Source: Prorocentrum cordatum (lineage: Eukaryota; Sar; Dinophyceae; Prorocentrales; Prorocentraceae). From it: DNA of 64,000 bases. The notes under the pieces are model-generated. The model worked only from the letters and a program-made list of their open reading frames with translations. It made no database searches and was not told the DNA's origin. Positions within the stretch are counted from its first letter, which is position 1; the number at the start of each line of letters is the position of its first letter. The stretch covers positions 87,501 through 151,500 of the forward strand of contig CAUYUJ010009546.1 of NCBI GenBank assembly GCA_963575745.1, read 5' to 3'. A program made the position numbers and the translations under genes. Positions 10,340 through 19,167 of the stretch are shown piece by piece.

Positions 10340-10482
10340 TTAAGTCGGGCATGTACTTCTACGAAAGTATCCAAAATTGTTGCTATATAGTCTGGGGACG
10401 ATTTTTCATCATTCTGGAATCGGTTTCAGCATCATTTTTTTTTCGTCCAGAATCCGCCTGTAGGAGGACATGCCCGACCTAA
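10340..10482 (+). mobile_element. TTAAGTCGGGC-TIR MITE, copy 1
   Basis: Bounded by TTAAGTCGGGCATGT.C and the inverted GACATGCCCGACCTAA. The inner TIR parts CTTCTAC and CCTGTAGGAGG and the central motif ATAGTCTGGGGACGATT are shared with copies at 43400-43561 and 56833-56992. The length of 143 bp excludes a coding capacity. Non-autonomous DNA element. Confidence 0.85.
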
Positions 10483-10859
10483 TAGTAGTAAGAAGTGCCG
10501 CGGAAGAGTTCCGCAGGGGGGGACGGGGAGCACCAGAACTCGCCCAGTCTGGCAGCCGTTTCGCCGCGGACCGCCTCGCAATTGTCGGGGGCATCGTGCT
10601 CTCGCCTCAATGCTAGCTGCATCGCTGGCCTGGACGGCCAGGCGTCCAAAAGCTAGCTGATCATGAAGATGGATGTCTGCGCCCACGCTGGTCCTCCTCC
10701 AGTCCTCTTCCCCAGGGGGGGGGGTCCCAGGGGGAAGTCTGTTTCCTCCTCCTGCTGCTGCCCAGTTGCGCCTGTGGTGTGCGAAGCGAAGTTGATTCAG
10801 TAACTGCTTACGCGTGTAGAATTCCTCTCCAGAGTCGGGTTCACGACGTATGCAAAAAA
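10483..10859. other. no gene recognised
   Basis: Between the MITE and the LINE fragment. Contains a G-run (10722-10731) but nothing recognisable. Confidence 0.4.
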
Positions 10860-11850
10860 CAGGCGTTGACCCTAAGGTTGCCTAACAGGACTACCTTCCC
10901 TGAGGGGAATATGGGGGTTCCCCCAGCTCTCGGGCCTGGATGATCCAGGTGGCGGAACCGCAACTGTGAACGCCCGCCCTCTAATCTTGGTGACATCGAT
11001 GGCCCGGAAGTCCGCGCACGCATCTGCATCGAAGAAAACGCGGACGTCTGCCGCGAAATTCTCGAGGCACCCCTCATCCAAGAGACGTTCAGCCAATTCA
11101 AGATCTGTCACACCTGCCTACCCGAAGAATAGGCCTCACTTCGTGAACTGCCCTTTCCTGGTGGGGGCCTGTCCGAGTCGATCTTCAGGGTGCCTAACAA
11201 CCAGATGAGAGCCTGTGAAGAGCCCCTCGGGGTCCTTGGCCAACCCCTTCTACGGACGAAGGCGATGGATGTGCATCTCCTCCCTCGCCCCTATTCTCTC
11301 CCAGTGATTGAAAATACCCTGTGTGCTCGTGCTGTGCACGTGCCCCCCTCACTTGCCGTGCCCCTCCCTCTCATGACGATATTAGCCAGGCCAGCCAGGC
11401 AGGAGTCCAGGAGTTCAGATTCCTTTTGGGTTAAAACGAAGGGATCCAGGCAGGAGAGGCGGGTCTTCTGTGCGAAGCCGATGGACACGGCGCGTTTGTA
11501 CCGTCTGAGCGACGGCAGAGACCACACCCTTCCCAACGAGAACAACGTTCGCCAAGCTGCTGCGCACCTGCGTTCAACCTTGTTGCGACCAGTGCCACGG
11601 AGCGTGAGGTAGGGCCCCAGATGTCTCGCGTCCTCCGAGGGGCGGCCAGGCAGCCCAAACGAACTGGCCATCTTCAGCGAAAGAAAACATGAACTCCTGT
11701 TTACCCATGTTCTGTGAAAGGCCACACTCCCCGAGGGCGACGTTCAACTCCTGACCGATGCTCGTAAGCTTTTGAAGGGAACCCGTTAAAGAAACACCAC
11801 CCTCAGCCAGGCAGATGTTGTTCAAGTCGTCCGTTCATGTAAGGAGGGAG
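10860..11850 (-). pseudogene. 5'-truncated, frameshifted LINE reverse-transcriptase fragment
   Basis: Read on the minus strand from 11850 leftwards: a reverse-transcriptase motif C/D region (TDDLNNICLAEGG, then ELNVALGECGLSQNMGKQEF, 11574-11830). In another frame, a thumb-like region (RLSCLDPFVLTQKESELLDS, LANIVMRGRGTASEGG, 11291-11725). In a third frame, TDLELAERLLDEGCLENF and FFDADACADFRAIDVTKIRG (10900-11111). The order matches the C-terminal half of a LINE ORF2. At least two frameshifts separate the parts and everything upstream of motif C is missing, as in 5'-truncated insertions. It differs in sequence from both larger retrotransposons of the window. Confidence 0.65.
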
Positions 11851-12027
11851 AGGCTTAGCACGGAGCCCCCCCCCCAAGTCACCTCTCGAAGGGCGGTCGC
11901 CATCGGTGGGGAGGAGGGAGGGTGGGTGGGATGGAGGTCGGGAGGGAGGCTGGGAGGGAGAGAGAAGGCTAGGAGGGAGGGAGGGAGGGAGGCGGAGGAC
12001 CCCGCGGCTCGTTGGGCTCCCGCGAAG

Positions 12028-12138
12028 GGGCTCGTGGGCGACTCCTTGGAGTCTCTGGCGGCTGCGCTGGCGGCGCGCGCCGGGCGCGGGGCTCCGCCGC
12101 TCGCCGCGCTGCGGCTGTCCCAGAACCCTGGGCTGTCT
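12028..12138 (+). CDS. leucine-rich-repeat exon
   Basis: After an AG at 12026-12027 the frame reads GLVGDSLESLAAALAARAGR, then PPLAALRLSQNPGLS. This is one helix/strand LRR unit with the LxxLxLxxNP signature. Codons are strongly GC3. A GT donor is possible at 12139. It is preceded by a GGGAGG purine tract (11895-11995). Whether it belongs to the same gene as the LRR exon at 7026 is unknown, but strand and style agree. Confidence 0.5.
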
Positions 12139-12189
12139 GTGGCGGGCCGTGGGCAGGGGGGGGGCCTCGCCTGCAGAGGGGGGAAAGAG

Positions 12190-12310
12190 ATGCCGGTACC
12201 GCTACGCTGCCCGCGTGTCCCCCTTTTTGGGCCTCGTCGCCACCGCTGGATTCGCCTCGGAATTCTGGGCAGAACGCACCCCAGCAGAGGTCAGGAGAGG
12301 TCCGGGCTTC
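12190..12310 (+). repeat. ACCGATACCGCTA family, diverged copy
   Basis: Starts CCGGTACCGCTACGCTG. Shares GCCTC.TCGCC.CCGCTGGAT, TCGCCT.GGAATTCTGG and CAGAACGCACCC with the TIR-bounded copy at 16761-16890. A further partial copy is at 42745-42800. Confidence 0.65.
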
Positions 12311-12599
12311 CGCAGGGGGCCTGCAAGGCGCGGGCTGCCTTGTAGGAAGTCTGCTGGAGCCTGCACCACAGAGATTGACCGTTTTGCTGCTGCCTCCAAC
12401 TGCTGCTCCTTGACTTCGCTTTCTGCTGCTGCTGCCGCTGATCCTCATTATGCCAGGTTCGGGGAAACGTAGGACTCGAGTTCGCCAGAACTCGGTCTCG
12501 CCGGCGCTCTCTGACGAGCCCTTCTGGGATTTTGACCCTCCAGTTTTCGTGGGGTGCCTGCAGCGGGGGCTCGCGTCACATTTGACAGTGGGTCTCGTC

Positions 12600-12770
12600 A
12601 TTTTCCTGACGGCCCCGTCAGGCCAATCCGAGTTCCCCGACAGGTCACCCGCGGGGGCGACGAGGATCGCGCGTCGCGCATCGCGGCCCGAGCCGCCCGG
12701 GTTGCCCTTCTCCAGCCTTCGGCGGCCCGCGGGCGCGAAGAGAACTGCGCCCCGCTCCTCGCTGGTCAGG
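12600..12770 (+). repeat. GC-rich ~140-bp repeat, copy 1
   Basis: Contains GAGGATCGCGCGTCGCGCAT and CGGCCCGAGCCGCC. The same blocks recur at 13385-13530, followed there by CTGGGCGCGATGTGCGCG, which also follows the AT-rich repeat at 12931. Segmental reuse of small modules. Confidence 0.7.
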
Positions 12771-12784
12771 GGGGGAAAAAACAC

Positions 12785-12925
12785 ACAGACACAATTAATC
12801 GTCGATTCCAGAGAAAATATGGGAGACTATGGGAAGTGGGGGGGGGAGACAAAAACCCAGAACATATAGGGAAATATAGGGAATCCTGTTATTTGTGTGT
12901 ATTTATTTGTGTGTCCCAGGGCCCC
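12785..12925 (+). repeat. AT-rich ~125-bp dispersed repeat, copy 2
   Basis: Second copy of the 5006-5131 repeat, same orientation: ACACAATTAATCGTCGATTC at the start and TGTGTGTCCCAGGGCCCCTT at the end. Confidence 0.85.
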
Positions 12926-13004
12926 TTCAGCTGGGCGCGATGTGCGCGATGTCAGGCGACCTAGGTTCTCAGAGGAGGGGAATCCGAGGCGGGAATTTAT
13001 CCAT

Positions 13005-13145
13005 AGCCACCGCCTGGGGGGTCGATCCTCGCGGACCTCCACAGGCGGTGGACATGAACATCTGCGGGCCCTGGGGGGGCGGGCCAACAGGTATGCATAT
13101 ATCCGCCGGGGCACCAGGACGCCGGTTCCCAGGCGGTGGATCTGG
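13005..13145 (+). repeat. CCACCGCCTGG inverted-repeat family, copy 1
   Basis: CCACCGCCTGGGGGG, CGCGGACCTCCACAGGCGG and a terminal CCAGGCGGTGGATCTGGAT. It matches 37540-37690 block by block. CACCGCCTG and CAGGCGGTG are inverted, so the unit can fold. Confidence 0.65.
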
Positions 13146-13384
13146 ATCAGTCCCCGCCTCGCAGGAAAAGTACCGATACCGCTACCCTTGCCTCGTTTGG
13201 TCGTCGCGTGATGGTTGGGTCATAAATGAAGGGGTGGCGAGGGTGGTCCGAAGAGGTACCCGAACGGTGCCTAAACGAGCCACTTGGGGCTCCAGAAGGG
13301 CCCGAAAGGGGCACGAGAGGGGACCGTTTCTGACCCCCCCTTTTGTGACCCCCCATGGAGCCACGCCCAATTCGTTCTCGCTGG

Positions 13385-13530
13385 GCCCGATTCTTCCGGG
13401 CCGCCCACGGGGGCGGAGAGGATCGCGCCTCGCGCCTCGCGGCCCGAGCCGCCGGGGTGCCTTCCTCCGCGCGGTCTGCGGCCCGGCGGCGCGCAGGGAG
13501 GAGGCGCGCCGCGCCTCGCTGGGCGCGATG
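13385..13530 (+). repeat. GC-rich ~140-bp repeat, copy 2
   Basis: Diverged copy of 12600-12770 (GAGGATCGCGCCTCGCGCCT, CGGCCCGAGCCGCCGGGGTG). A TCC microsatellite follows at 13612-13652. Confidence 0.7.
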
Positions 13531-13732
13531 TGCGCGAAGTCAGGTGACCTGGATTCTCCCGTGATGGGCCTATTTTCCACCACCACCTCCATAAGTTGTA
13601 GGGGGAGGGGGTCCTCCTCCTTCTCCTCCTCCTCCTCCTCCTCCTCCTCCACCTCCTTCCCCCCTCCAACCTATGGTGGTTGTAGTGGACAACAGGCTCA
13701 TCATCCTGCTCACTATCCCCGCTGTCCTTCGA

Positions 13733-13900
13733 CGAAGAAGAGAACGGCGTAAACATAGACTTTAGACGGTCCGCGCGGATTTCGAAGATCCGCGCTGGGC
13801 CCCCCTGGCGACGCCTCCGGCGCCGCCCCTGGCGCGCTCCGCGCGCCAGAGAGGGGTGGGGACAGCTCAGACCCAAGAGATCCGCGCTGGCATTTGACGA
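13733..13900 (+). mobile_element. GCGCGGATTT-TIR MITE family, copy a
   Basis: Left arm CCGCGCGGATTTCGAAGATC, centre CTGGCGACGCCTCCGGCGCC and GGCGCGCTCCGCGCGCCAG, right arm GAGATCCGCGCTGGCATT, inverted to the left arm. The best copy is at 55724-55920; others are at 23429-23601, 25100-25180, 20182-20262 (partial) and 19020-19095 (fragment). Confidence 0.75.
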
Positions 13901-14120
13901 TCTATGATTATGCAGAAATTATGCAGTGCTTCCTTCCTCTGGCCCTTCCTCTTCTCCCAAGCCCTCCCCGCACGTCCTCGTCCCTGCCACGGCTCTCCAC
14001 GCAGCCACTTCGGCTCGGACACGGGCTTGCGCCCTGAACCAGGCCACGGGTTGCGCGAGAGGCGGCATTCCCAGAGATCCGATATCTTGATTCGTCTTGG
14101 CATTTCATCTCGGGTGTTTT

Positions 14121-15236
14121 TCGCAACCATCCTGTGGTGTTGGGTCCTCGTTTTGAAGAGACGTTGCCCCGCGTCTCTCCTTCCTTCCTTCCTTCCTTCC
14201 TTCCTTCCTCCTCCCCCTCCTCCCTCCTCCTCCCTCCTCCCTCCTCCCCCTCCTCCCTCCTCCCCCTCCTTGCCTTTGCTCTCGGCACACCTTTCATACG
14301 TTTCGTAGCCCCATGGGGAGCTCCACCGAAGGTCCCAGTGGGGGTGTTCGCATGCGGTTCCCCCACCCAGGGCAGCGGTTCGTGGCCCCATGGGGAGCTC
14401 CACCGAAGGCTCCAGTGGGGTGTTCGCATGCGGTTCCCCCACCCAGGGCAGCGTTTCGTGGCCCCCTGGGGAGCTCCACCGAAGGGCCCAGTGGGGGTGT
14501 TCGCATGCGGTTCCCCCTACCCAGGGCAGCGCTTCGTGGCCCCATAGGGAGCTCCACCGAAGGCCCCAGTGGGGGTGTTCGCATGCGATTCCCCCACCCA
14601 GGGCAGCGCTTCGTGGCCCCATAGGGAGTTCCACCGAAGGCCCCACTGGGGGTGTTCGCATGCGGTTCCCCCACACAGGGCAGCGTTTCGTGGCCCCATG
14701 GGGAGCTCCACCGAAGGCCCCAGTGAGGTGTTCGCATGCGGTTCCCCCACCCAGGGCAGCGTTTCGTGGCCCCATAGGGAGCTCCACCGAAGGCCCCAGT
14801 GGGGTTGTTCGCATGCGGTTCCCCCACCCAGGGCAGCGCTTCGTGGCCCCATGGGCAGCTCCACCGAAGGCCCCACCGTGGCTGCTCTCGCATGCGGTTC
14901 CCCCACCCAGGGCAGCGTTTCGTGGCCCCATGGGGAGCTCCACCGAAGGCCCCAGTGGGGGTGTTCGCATGCGGTTCCCCCCACCCAGGGCAGCGTTTCG
15001 TAGCCCTTTGGGGAGCTCCACCGAAGGCCCCAATGGCGCAGTTCGCATGCGGTTCCCCCGCCAAGGGCAGCGTTTTGTGGCCCCCTACGGAGCTCCACCG
15101 AAGGCCCGCCCCAGTGGCGCAGTTCGCATGCGGTTCCCCCACCCAAGGCAGCGCTTCGTGGCCCCATAGGGAGCCCAACCGAAGGCGGTACCCACAACGC
15201 GTTACGAACAATTGTTTATGGTTGGGTCCTTCGCCA
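14121..15236 (-). mobile_element. composite minisatellite-bearing element, copy B (inverted)
   Basis: Reverse-orientation counterpart of 8335-10061. Its right edge (15218-15236) is the complement of GGCGAAGGACCCAACCAT. Its left edge carries the complement of TCTTCAAAACGAGGACCCAA. Between them lie about 11 units of a 77-bp array (14310-15185), a CTTCC/TCC microsatellite (14180-14272) and the CACCACA.GATGGTTG end. Array units resemble those of copy A (GGAGCTCC, GCATGCG, CCCCCACTGGGGCCTTCGG) but carry GGGGGAACCGCATGCGAACA where copy A has TGTGGCGGACGCATGCGGGC. Confidence 0.8.
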
Positions 15237-15344
15237 GGATAATTTTGACGGCCCCTGAGGGCCTGTTCAGGGCCCCCACAGGCAGAACATTATCAGACAT
15301 TTCCGTGCAATGTTTCAACATGCTGGGGATCCAGGCCTCTGGCG

Positions 15345-15420
15345 GCCGTTCGGGACGACTCGGGCACCCCCTTGGAACGCTCTCGGCGAGGCGCAGCTGC
15401 TCGCAGGCATCCTGGGGCGA
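15345..15420 (-). repeat. CAGCAGCTGCGCCTCGCCGA family, copy 1
   Basis: Minus-strand copy of an ~80-bp core (CAGCTGCGCCTCGCCGAGAG, then CCGAGTCGTCCCGAACGGCC) that recurs in plus orientation at 17868-17945, 56485-56570 and 59785-59880. Both outer boundaries are fuzzy. Confidence 0.7.
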
Positions 15421-15574
15421 GGAACTAACAACCAACGAAGACCTCAGAGAGGACAAACGGTCGGCAATTTTGGCTTACCGTGTTGCTTCGCCGGTTCTGG
15501 TGTCCTCCACGCGTCGACGCAACCCGCTATCCGCGTCCGCGTCCCCAAGCGTCAACTTCCCGAGACTTTCCCCG

Positions 15575-15640
15575 CTCGCAGGGCCTAAGGCATAGCTTGT
15601 CGCCAGGGCCGCTGTCGCGACACGCTAAGCAAAAGTCGAC
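15575..15640 (+). repeat. GTCGCGACACG palindromic repeat
   Basis: GGCATAGCTTGTCGCCAGGG followed by CTGTCGCGACACGCTAAG. A diverged copy is at 25530-25600. The arms (GTGTCGC / GCGACAC) are inverted. Confidence 0.5.
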
Positions 15641-16436
15641 TACGCGTAAGAGTGACACTTCGTCGGAGTGAGCTTTGGTGCCAGCCCACAAGGGCCCCCA
15701 CCAGCACGGGCTTGTGCGCTTGAAGTTGGCCACCCTGCGGCATCCGAGTGCCGCGCACCACAGTCTGGGGTCACCTCTTGCGCTTGGCCGACACGCAGAA
15801 GCTCCCGACCGACCGTGCGTCGGAGGCGGGTGGGGCGCTCCGCGCGGGCCTCGGCCGTGCCCGCCGGCCCCGGGGGCGCCGGAGACGGGGGCACGGGGAG
15901 CGCCGATCTCCCCGCCTGGCCACGCCCCCGTTCAGGAGGCCTTGGGCGCCGCAGACGGGGCACAGCAAACGGAGGCAGATGTCGCCGCGCCGCTTGTTCC
16001 GCCGTGCAGCTGCACGTCTTGCGTAGGGCGCAGCGGCCACCAGGGCGACCGCCGCCTCGGACGCTGTGGGCTTGCCGTGGGGTTTGCCGCGGCGCCGGCC
16101 GCGTCTGCTTGGGCGCGGGACGTAGGGCCTGCCATGGCTTTGCCGTGGTGTCGGCGTCCTCCCTTTGGGCGCGTTCAGAGCAGACGGCGCGGCGACAGAT
16201 GGAAAAGCTTACAGTCAAAGCGCTGTGATAAGGAACAGTTTGGGTTGGGAAAGGGCTCAATCCCCCTCAGGTCCCTGCATTGCTGTTCCTCTTGCCCTCC
16301 TCGGGCACGGAGGCGCTTTCAGGTTTCTTCAGGCTCAACGCAAGAGCTCCCTCCCATCTTCGGCGTTCCTTGTTTCAGCGGTCCGACTGCAAGCGCCCGT
16401 TGAGCCATGCCCCCCTTCACGGGGCCCCGCCCGCAG
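15641..16436. other. GC-rich stretch, no supported gene
   Basis: Both strands are open over most of this interval because of composition. A minus-strand frame contains a lone CPVCG motif but no further zinc-finger residues, so it is not called. The 3' part (16380-16436) ends in a plausible acceptor for the next exon. Confidence 0.4.
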
Positions 16437-16599
16437 CGCCGCGGGCCAGGGCGAACCGCGCATGCCGGCCCCCGCGCGCGCGGGGCGCTCCTCCGCGGCC
16501 CCGCGGGAGCTGCTGGCGGCGGCCGAGGCGCGGGCCGCGGCGCTGCGCGGGCGCATCGGGCCGGCGCGGGCCGCCGTGGAGATCGGCTGCACGCACAGG
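16437..16599 (+). CDS. Ala-rich coiled-coil exon, possible 5' exon
   Basis: After an acceptor at 16435-16436 (CCGCCCGCAG) the frame reads AAGQGEPRMPAPARAG, then RELLAAAEARAAALRGRIGP and AVEIGCTHR. It ends before a GTGACC donor at 16600 in phase 0. The in-frame ATG at 16461 could be a start. Heptad-like Leu/Ala spacing suggests a coiled coil like that of exon A (19168) in the dynein-stalk/OmpA gene. The two may belong together, with a tiny exon (about 17044-17076, EERAEAAAQK, GC donor) between. That linkage is speculative. Confidence 0.4.
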
Positions 16600-16760
16600 G
16601 TGACCTTTCGCAGGAGTGACTTCTGGTGTGGGCACTGAGGGGAGGAGAAGAGACCCATACTGCTGCACGCCACCCTCGCCCCGTTCTCGCCTTTCTGGGG
16701 CCTCCGGGGAGACCACCGCTGGATTCGCCTCGGCATGTTTCTTTTGAACGCGGAGGGAAA

Positions 16761-16890
16761 GGCACCGATACCGCTATCCGTCCCTTTGGCGGCCTCCTGG
16801 GAGGCTCTCGTCGCCTCCGCTGTATTCGCTTAGGAATTCTGGTCAGAACGCACCCTGGGCGAGGTCCGGGGAGTAGCGGTATCGGTGCCC
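16761..16890 (+). mobile_element. GGCACCGATACCGCTA-TIR element
   Basis: Near-perfect TIRs: GGCACCGATACCGCTAT at the left edge and AGTAGCGGTATCGGTGCCC at the right edge. The interior (GGCTCTCGTCGCCTCCGCTG, GGAATTCTGGTCAGAACGCA) is shared with 12190-12310 and partly with 16705-16735 and 42745-42800. 130 bp, non-coding. Confidence 0.8.
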
Positions 16891-17348
16891 ATTGCTCTCC
16901 CCGCATTGGGGTCGTCCGAGCGTTTTTTATATCGATGCGACAGCAGCGGCTGGCGTGCTTTGGCCTGGCCCACCTCCCCGCACCCACTGGAAGCCGCGCA
17001 CCAGAGGTCACTCCTGCCTACGTCGGGTCACTCCTGCGTGTAGCCGAGGAGAGGGCGGAGGCCGCGGCCCAGAAAGGCTCGGCGGCGCGCACAATATGCC
17101 AGAACCCCCTCGCGTCGTACACAGAAGCACGGCGGACAGCTGTGTCTTCAATACAGCCTGATAGCGTGTCGCTACAGGGGCTTCTCCGTGACAGTGGAGG
17201 TGGAAAGGGCCACAGCAGTGTCCCACGCGGGGGTCGACGGGGAGCCCGAGACCGCCCGGTCCGGAAGCGGTCCGCCAGCCGTTTCGCCTGAGATTCCTCG
17301 ACGATCTGTTCCGGAGCCGTGCTCTCGCTTCAATGCTGGCTACAGTTC

Positions 17349-17536
17349 TTGGAGGCCTGGAAGTGGGCAGCAACACCAACACATGGGGATTGCCTCCACG
17401 GGGGGAAGATGATCCTAGATTTCGATGCTGGTGGAAATATTTCGGTCACCGTGGAAGCCAAAAATATTACCACCATCACCGAGATCGGGATCTTCTTCCC
17501 TCGGTGGAGGCACACCGCCGATATTGGTGTTGGTAA
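17349..17536 (+). repeat. ~190-bp dispersed repeat with imperfect TIR, copy 1
   Basis: GGAGGCCTGGAAGTGGGCA, then TTGCCTCCAC, a TAGATTTCG block, ATATTTCGGTCA and CACACCGCCGATATTGGTG. Its reverse complement is at 39697-39882. The ends (GGCA.CAACACCA.CACATG / CACCGCCGA.ATTGGTG) are loosely inverted. Confidence 0.8.
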
Positions 17537-17689
17537 TAACCTCTAAGCCTGCGATCCCGTGTTCTCACCCTCCGATGAAATACGTAGGACTGCGCGGTTT
17601 CACGAGCCGGCCTTCTGTTCCTGGACCCGCCTCTTCACCTTCGCGGTTGTTCGGGTGCTTTGCTGGGGTAATTATCCTTCTCTGCCTCT

Positions 17690-17775
17690 GGGGCCCCTCG
17701 CCGGGCCCCGGGCCCGTACGAGAACGACTCGGGATGAAAAGACGGTCCCGAAAAATGGGTCGAGATCTCTGAGGG
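17690..17775 (+). repeat. GGCCCTCGCGGGGCCC family, copy 1
   Basis: GGGGCCCCTCGCCGGGCCC, then ACGACTCGGGATGAAAAG. Other copies are at 19395-19480, 37020-37110 and, more diverged, 56245-56330. The GC core is self-complementary. Confidence 0.65.
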
Positions 17776-17867
17776 TCGACGCTGCGAACAAAAACCCGAG
17801 TTCGCGGGTCTGAGGGCACAAGGGGGGAGGGCAGCATGTTCCCGTTGGTCGCCGGACGCTTCTCGCC

Positions 17868-17945
17868 CCGGGATGCTTGCCAGCAGCTGCGCCTCGCCGA
17901 GAGCGTTCTCTCAGGGGGGTGCCCGAGTCGTCCCCGGGCGGCCGC
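17868..17945 (+). repeat. CAGCAGCTGCGCCTCGCCGA family, copy 2
   Basis: Plus-strand copy (CCGGGATGCTTGCCAGCAGC, then GTGCCCGAGTCGTCCCCGGG) of the core also seen at 15345-15420, 56485-56570 and 59785-59880. Confidence 0.75.
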
Positions 17946-17977
17946 CCGAGGCCCGAGGCGTGGCCCGCAAGCCAGCC

Positions 17978-18206
17978 ATTGCTTGGTAGGCGAGTCCTGG
18001 CTCGCCTACCAAGCAATGTTCTAAGAACCTTTTTGGTGGTTTCCACGAAATGTGCTTAGAACAGTTCTGGCTGGGGCTTCCTTGTCTTAACACATCGGGC
18101 TTATGTTCTGAGAGCATTTGTACTTGTTCTAAAAACAGTTGGGGGCTCTCTGAGAACATGTCGAGGTAGGCCTGTAGGAATGCCAGGACGGTCGGTCCCT
18201 GCCCAA
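17978..18206 (+). repeat. 240-bp TTCTAAGAAC family, copy 1, with 17-bp hairpin
   Basis: Contains TGTTCTAAGAACC, CGAAATGTGCTTAGAACA, CTTGTCTTAACACATCGGGC, AGCATTTGTACTTGTTCTAA and terminal GGACGGTCGGTCCCTGC. A perfect 17-bp inverted repeat (17978-17994 with 18001-18017, six-base loop) lies at its left edge. Other copies: 18309-18533, 61559-61786 and 63546-63786. Confidence 0.85.
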
Positions 18207-18308
18207 GTGAGAAGGCGTGGGGAGCTCTTCTCGGAAGGCAGGCGGTTTTTCATAATCCTGCCTGGTTTCGCAGACGCCTTTCGCGAGCACCCGGGCCCTT
18301 CTAATCCA

Positions 18309-18533
18309 GCAGTGGCGAGGCTTCTTGGCTTGCCAGGCCCCCAGAGACTGTTCGTAGGACCTTGTGCGGTGTCCAGGACTTTGTCTTCGAACATTTCTGG
18401 CCGAGACCGTCTGGTTTTCATTCATCGGGTTTCTGTTCTAAGAGCACGGTGTTTGTTTTTCGAACAGCTTTTGTCTAAGAGCTTGTCCTGGTTGGCGTGC
18501 AGGAGTGCCGGGATGGTCGGTCCCTGCTCAACC
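18309..18533 (+). repeat. 240-bp TTCTAAGAAC family, copy 2
   Basis: Starts CAGTGGCGAGGC; contains AGAGACTGTTCGTAGGACC, GAACATTTCTGGCCGAGAC, TTCTAAGAGCA and GGGATGGTCGGTCCCTGC. Direct neighbour of copy 1, same orientation. Confidence 0.8.
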
Positions 18534-18796
18534 TATGGAGCCCATGCTGTTGGAGACCCCCCCAGCATTCTCAGAAGGTTGCCCCCCCCCCCCCCCATCG
18601 CGTCACCCCCTTCTCTGAGATCCGACGTTGCGAACAATTTGCAGCATCGCAGCAGGTCGCGACTGGAGTCCCAGACCCTGTCTTCCTGCGGCATCTCTCG
18701 AGCCAGATCCCCCGGGCCCGAAGCGTTGCAAGATCGCCCTTTGTTCGGATGCAATTCCTGGGAGGTCAAATTCTGATTTTGCCCTTGGTCCGAAAT

Positions 18797-18862
18797 CTCG
18801 GTTAATCCGGCTTCATCCCGCTTAATCCGGCTTAGTCCCGCTTAATCCGGCTTAATCCGAGG
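18797..18862 (+). repeat. CTTAATCCGG 10-bp tandem repeat
   Basis: About six units of GGCTTAATCC / CGCTTAATCC / GGCTTAGTCC. The preceding 18540-18796 contains a C14 run (18580-18596) and no supported gene. Confidence 0.85.
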
Positions 18863-19167
18863 CCCACTCCGGCGTAACAGCCCCCCAATGGGGCTTAATA
18901 TTTTTTAATCTTTCCGACGAAAACCTCCCAGTAGTTGCCTCCTAACCTTTGCGAACAAGCTGCCACGCCACGATTCCATGAACAAGACATTGCATGAACA
19001 AAATTTCTCGGCACTCCGCTTGCTGGGCCCCCCTGGCGGCGTTGGGCATTCGGCCCCCCTGGCGGCGCCTCCGGCGATGATCCGAGAAATCGACGTGTCC
19101 TGTTCCGCTCACAGGAGCAATGAGAGTTCACGCAAGGATCGCAGTCTTGTGCGCGCCCCGCCCACAG

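Noticed and set aside
15641-16260. Minus-strand ORF with a CPVCG zinc-finger-like motif
   Set aside because: Only one CxxC is present, no partner Cys/His at a known spacing, and both strands are open due to GC bias.
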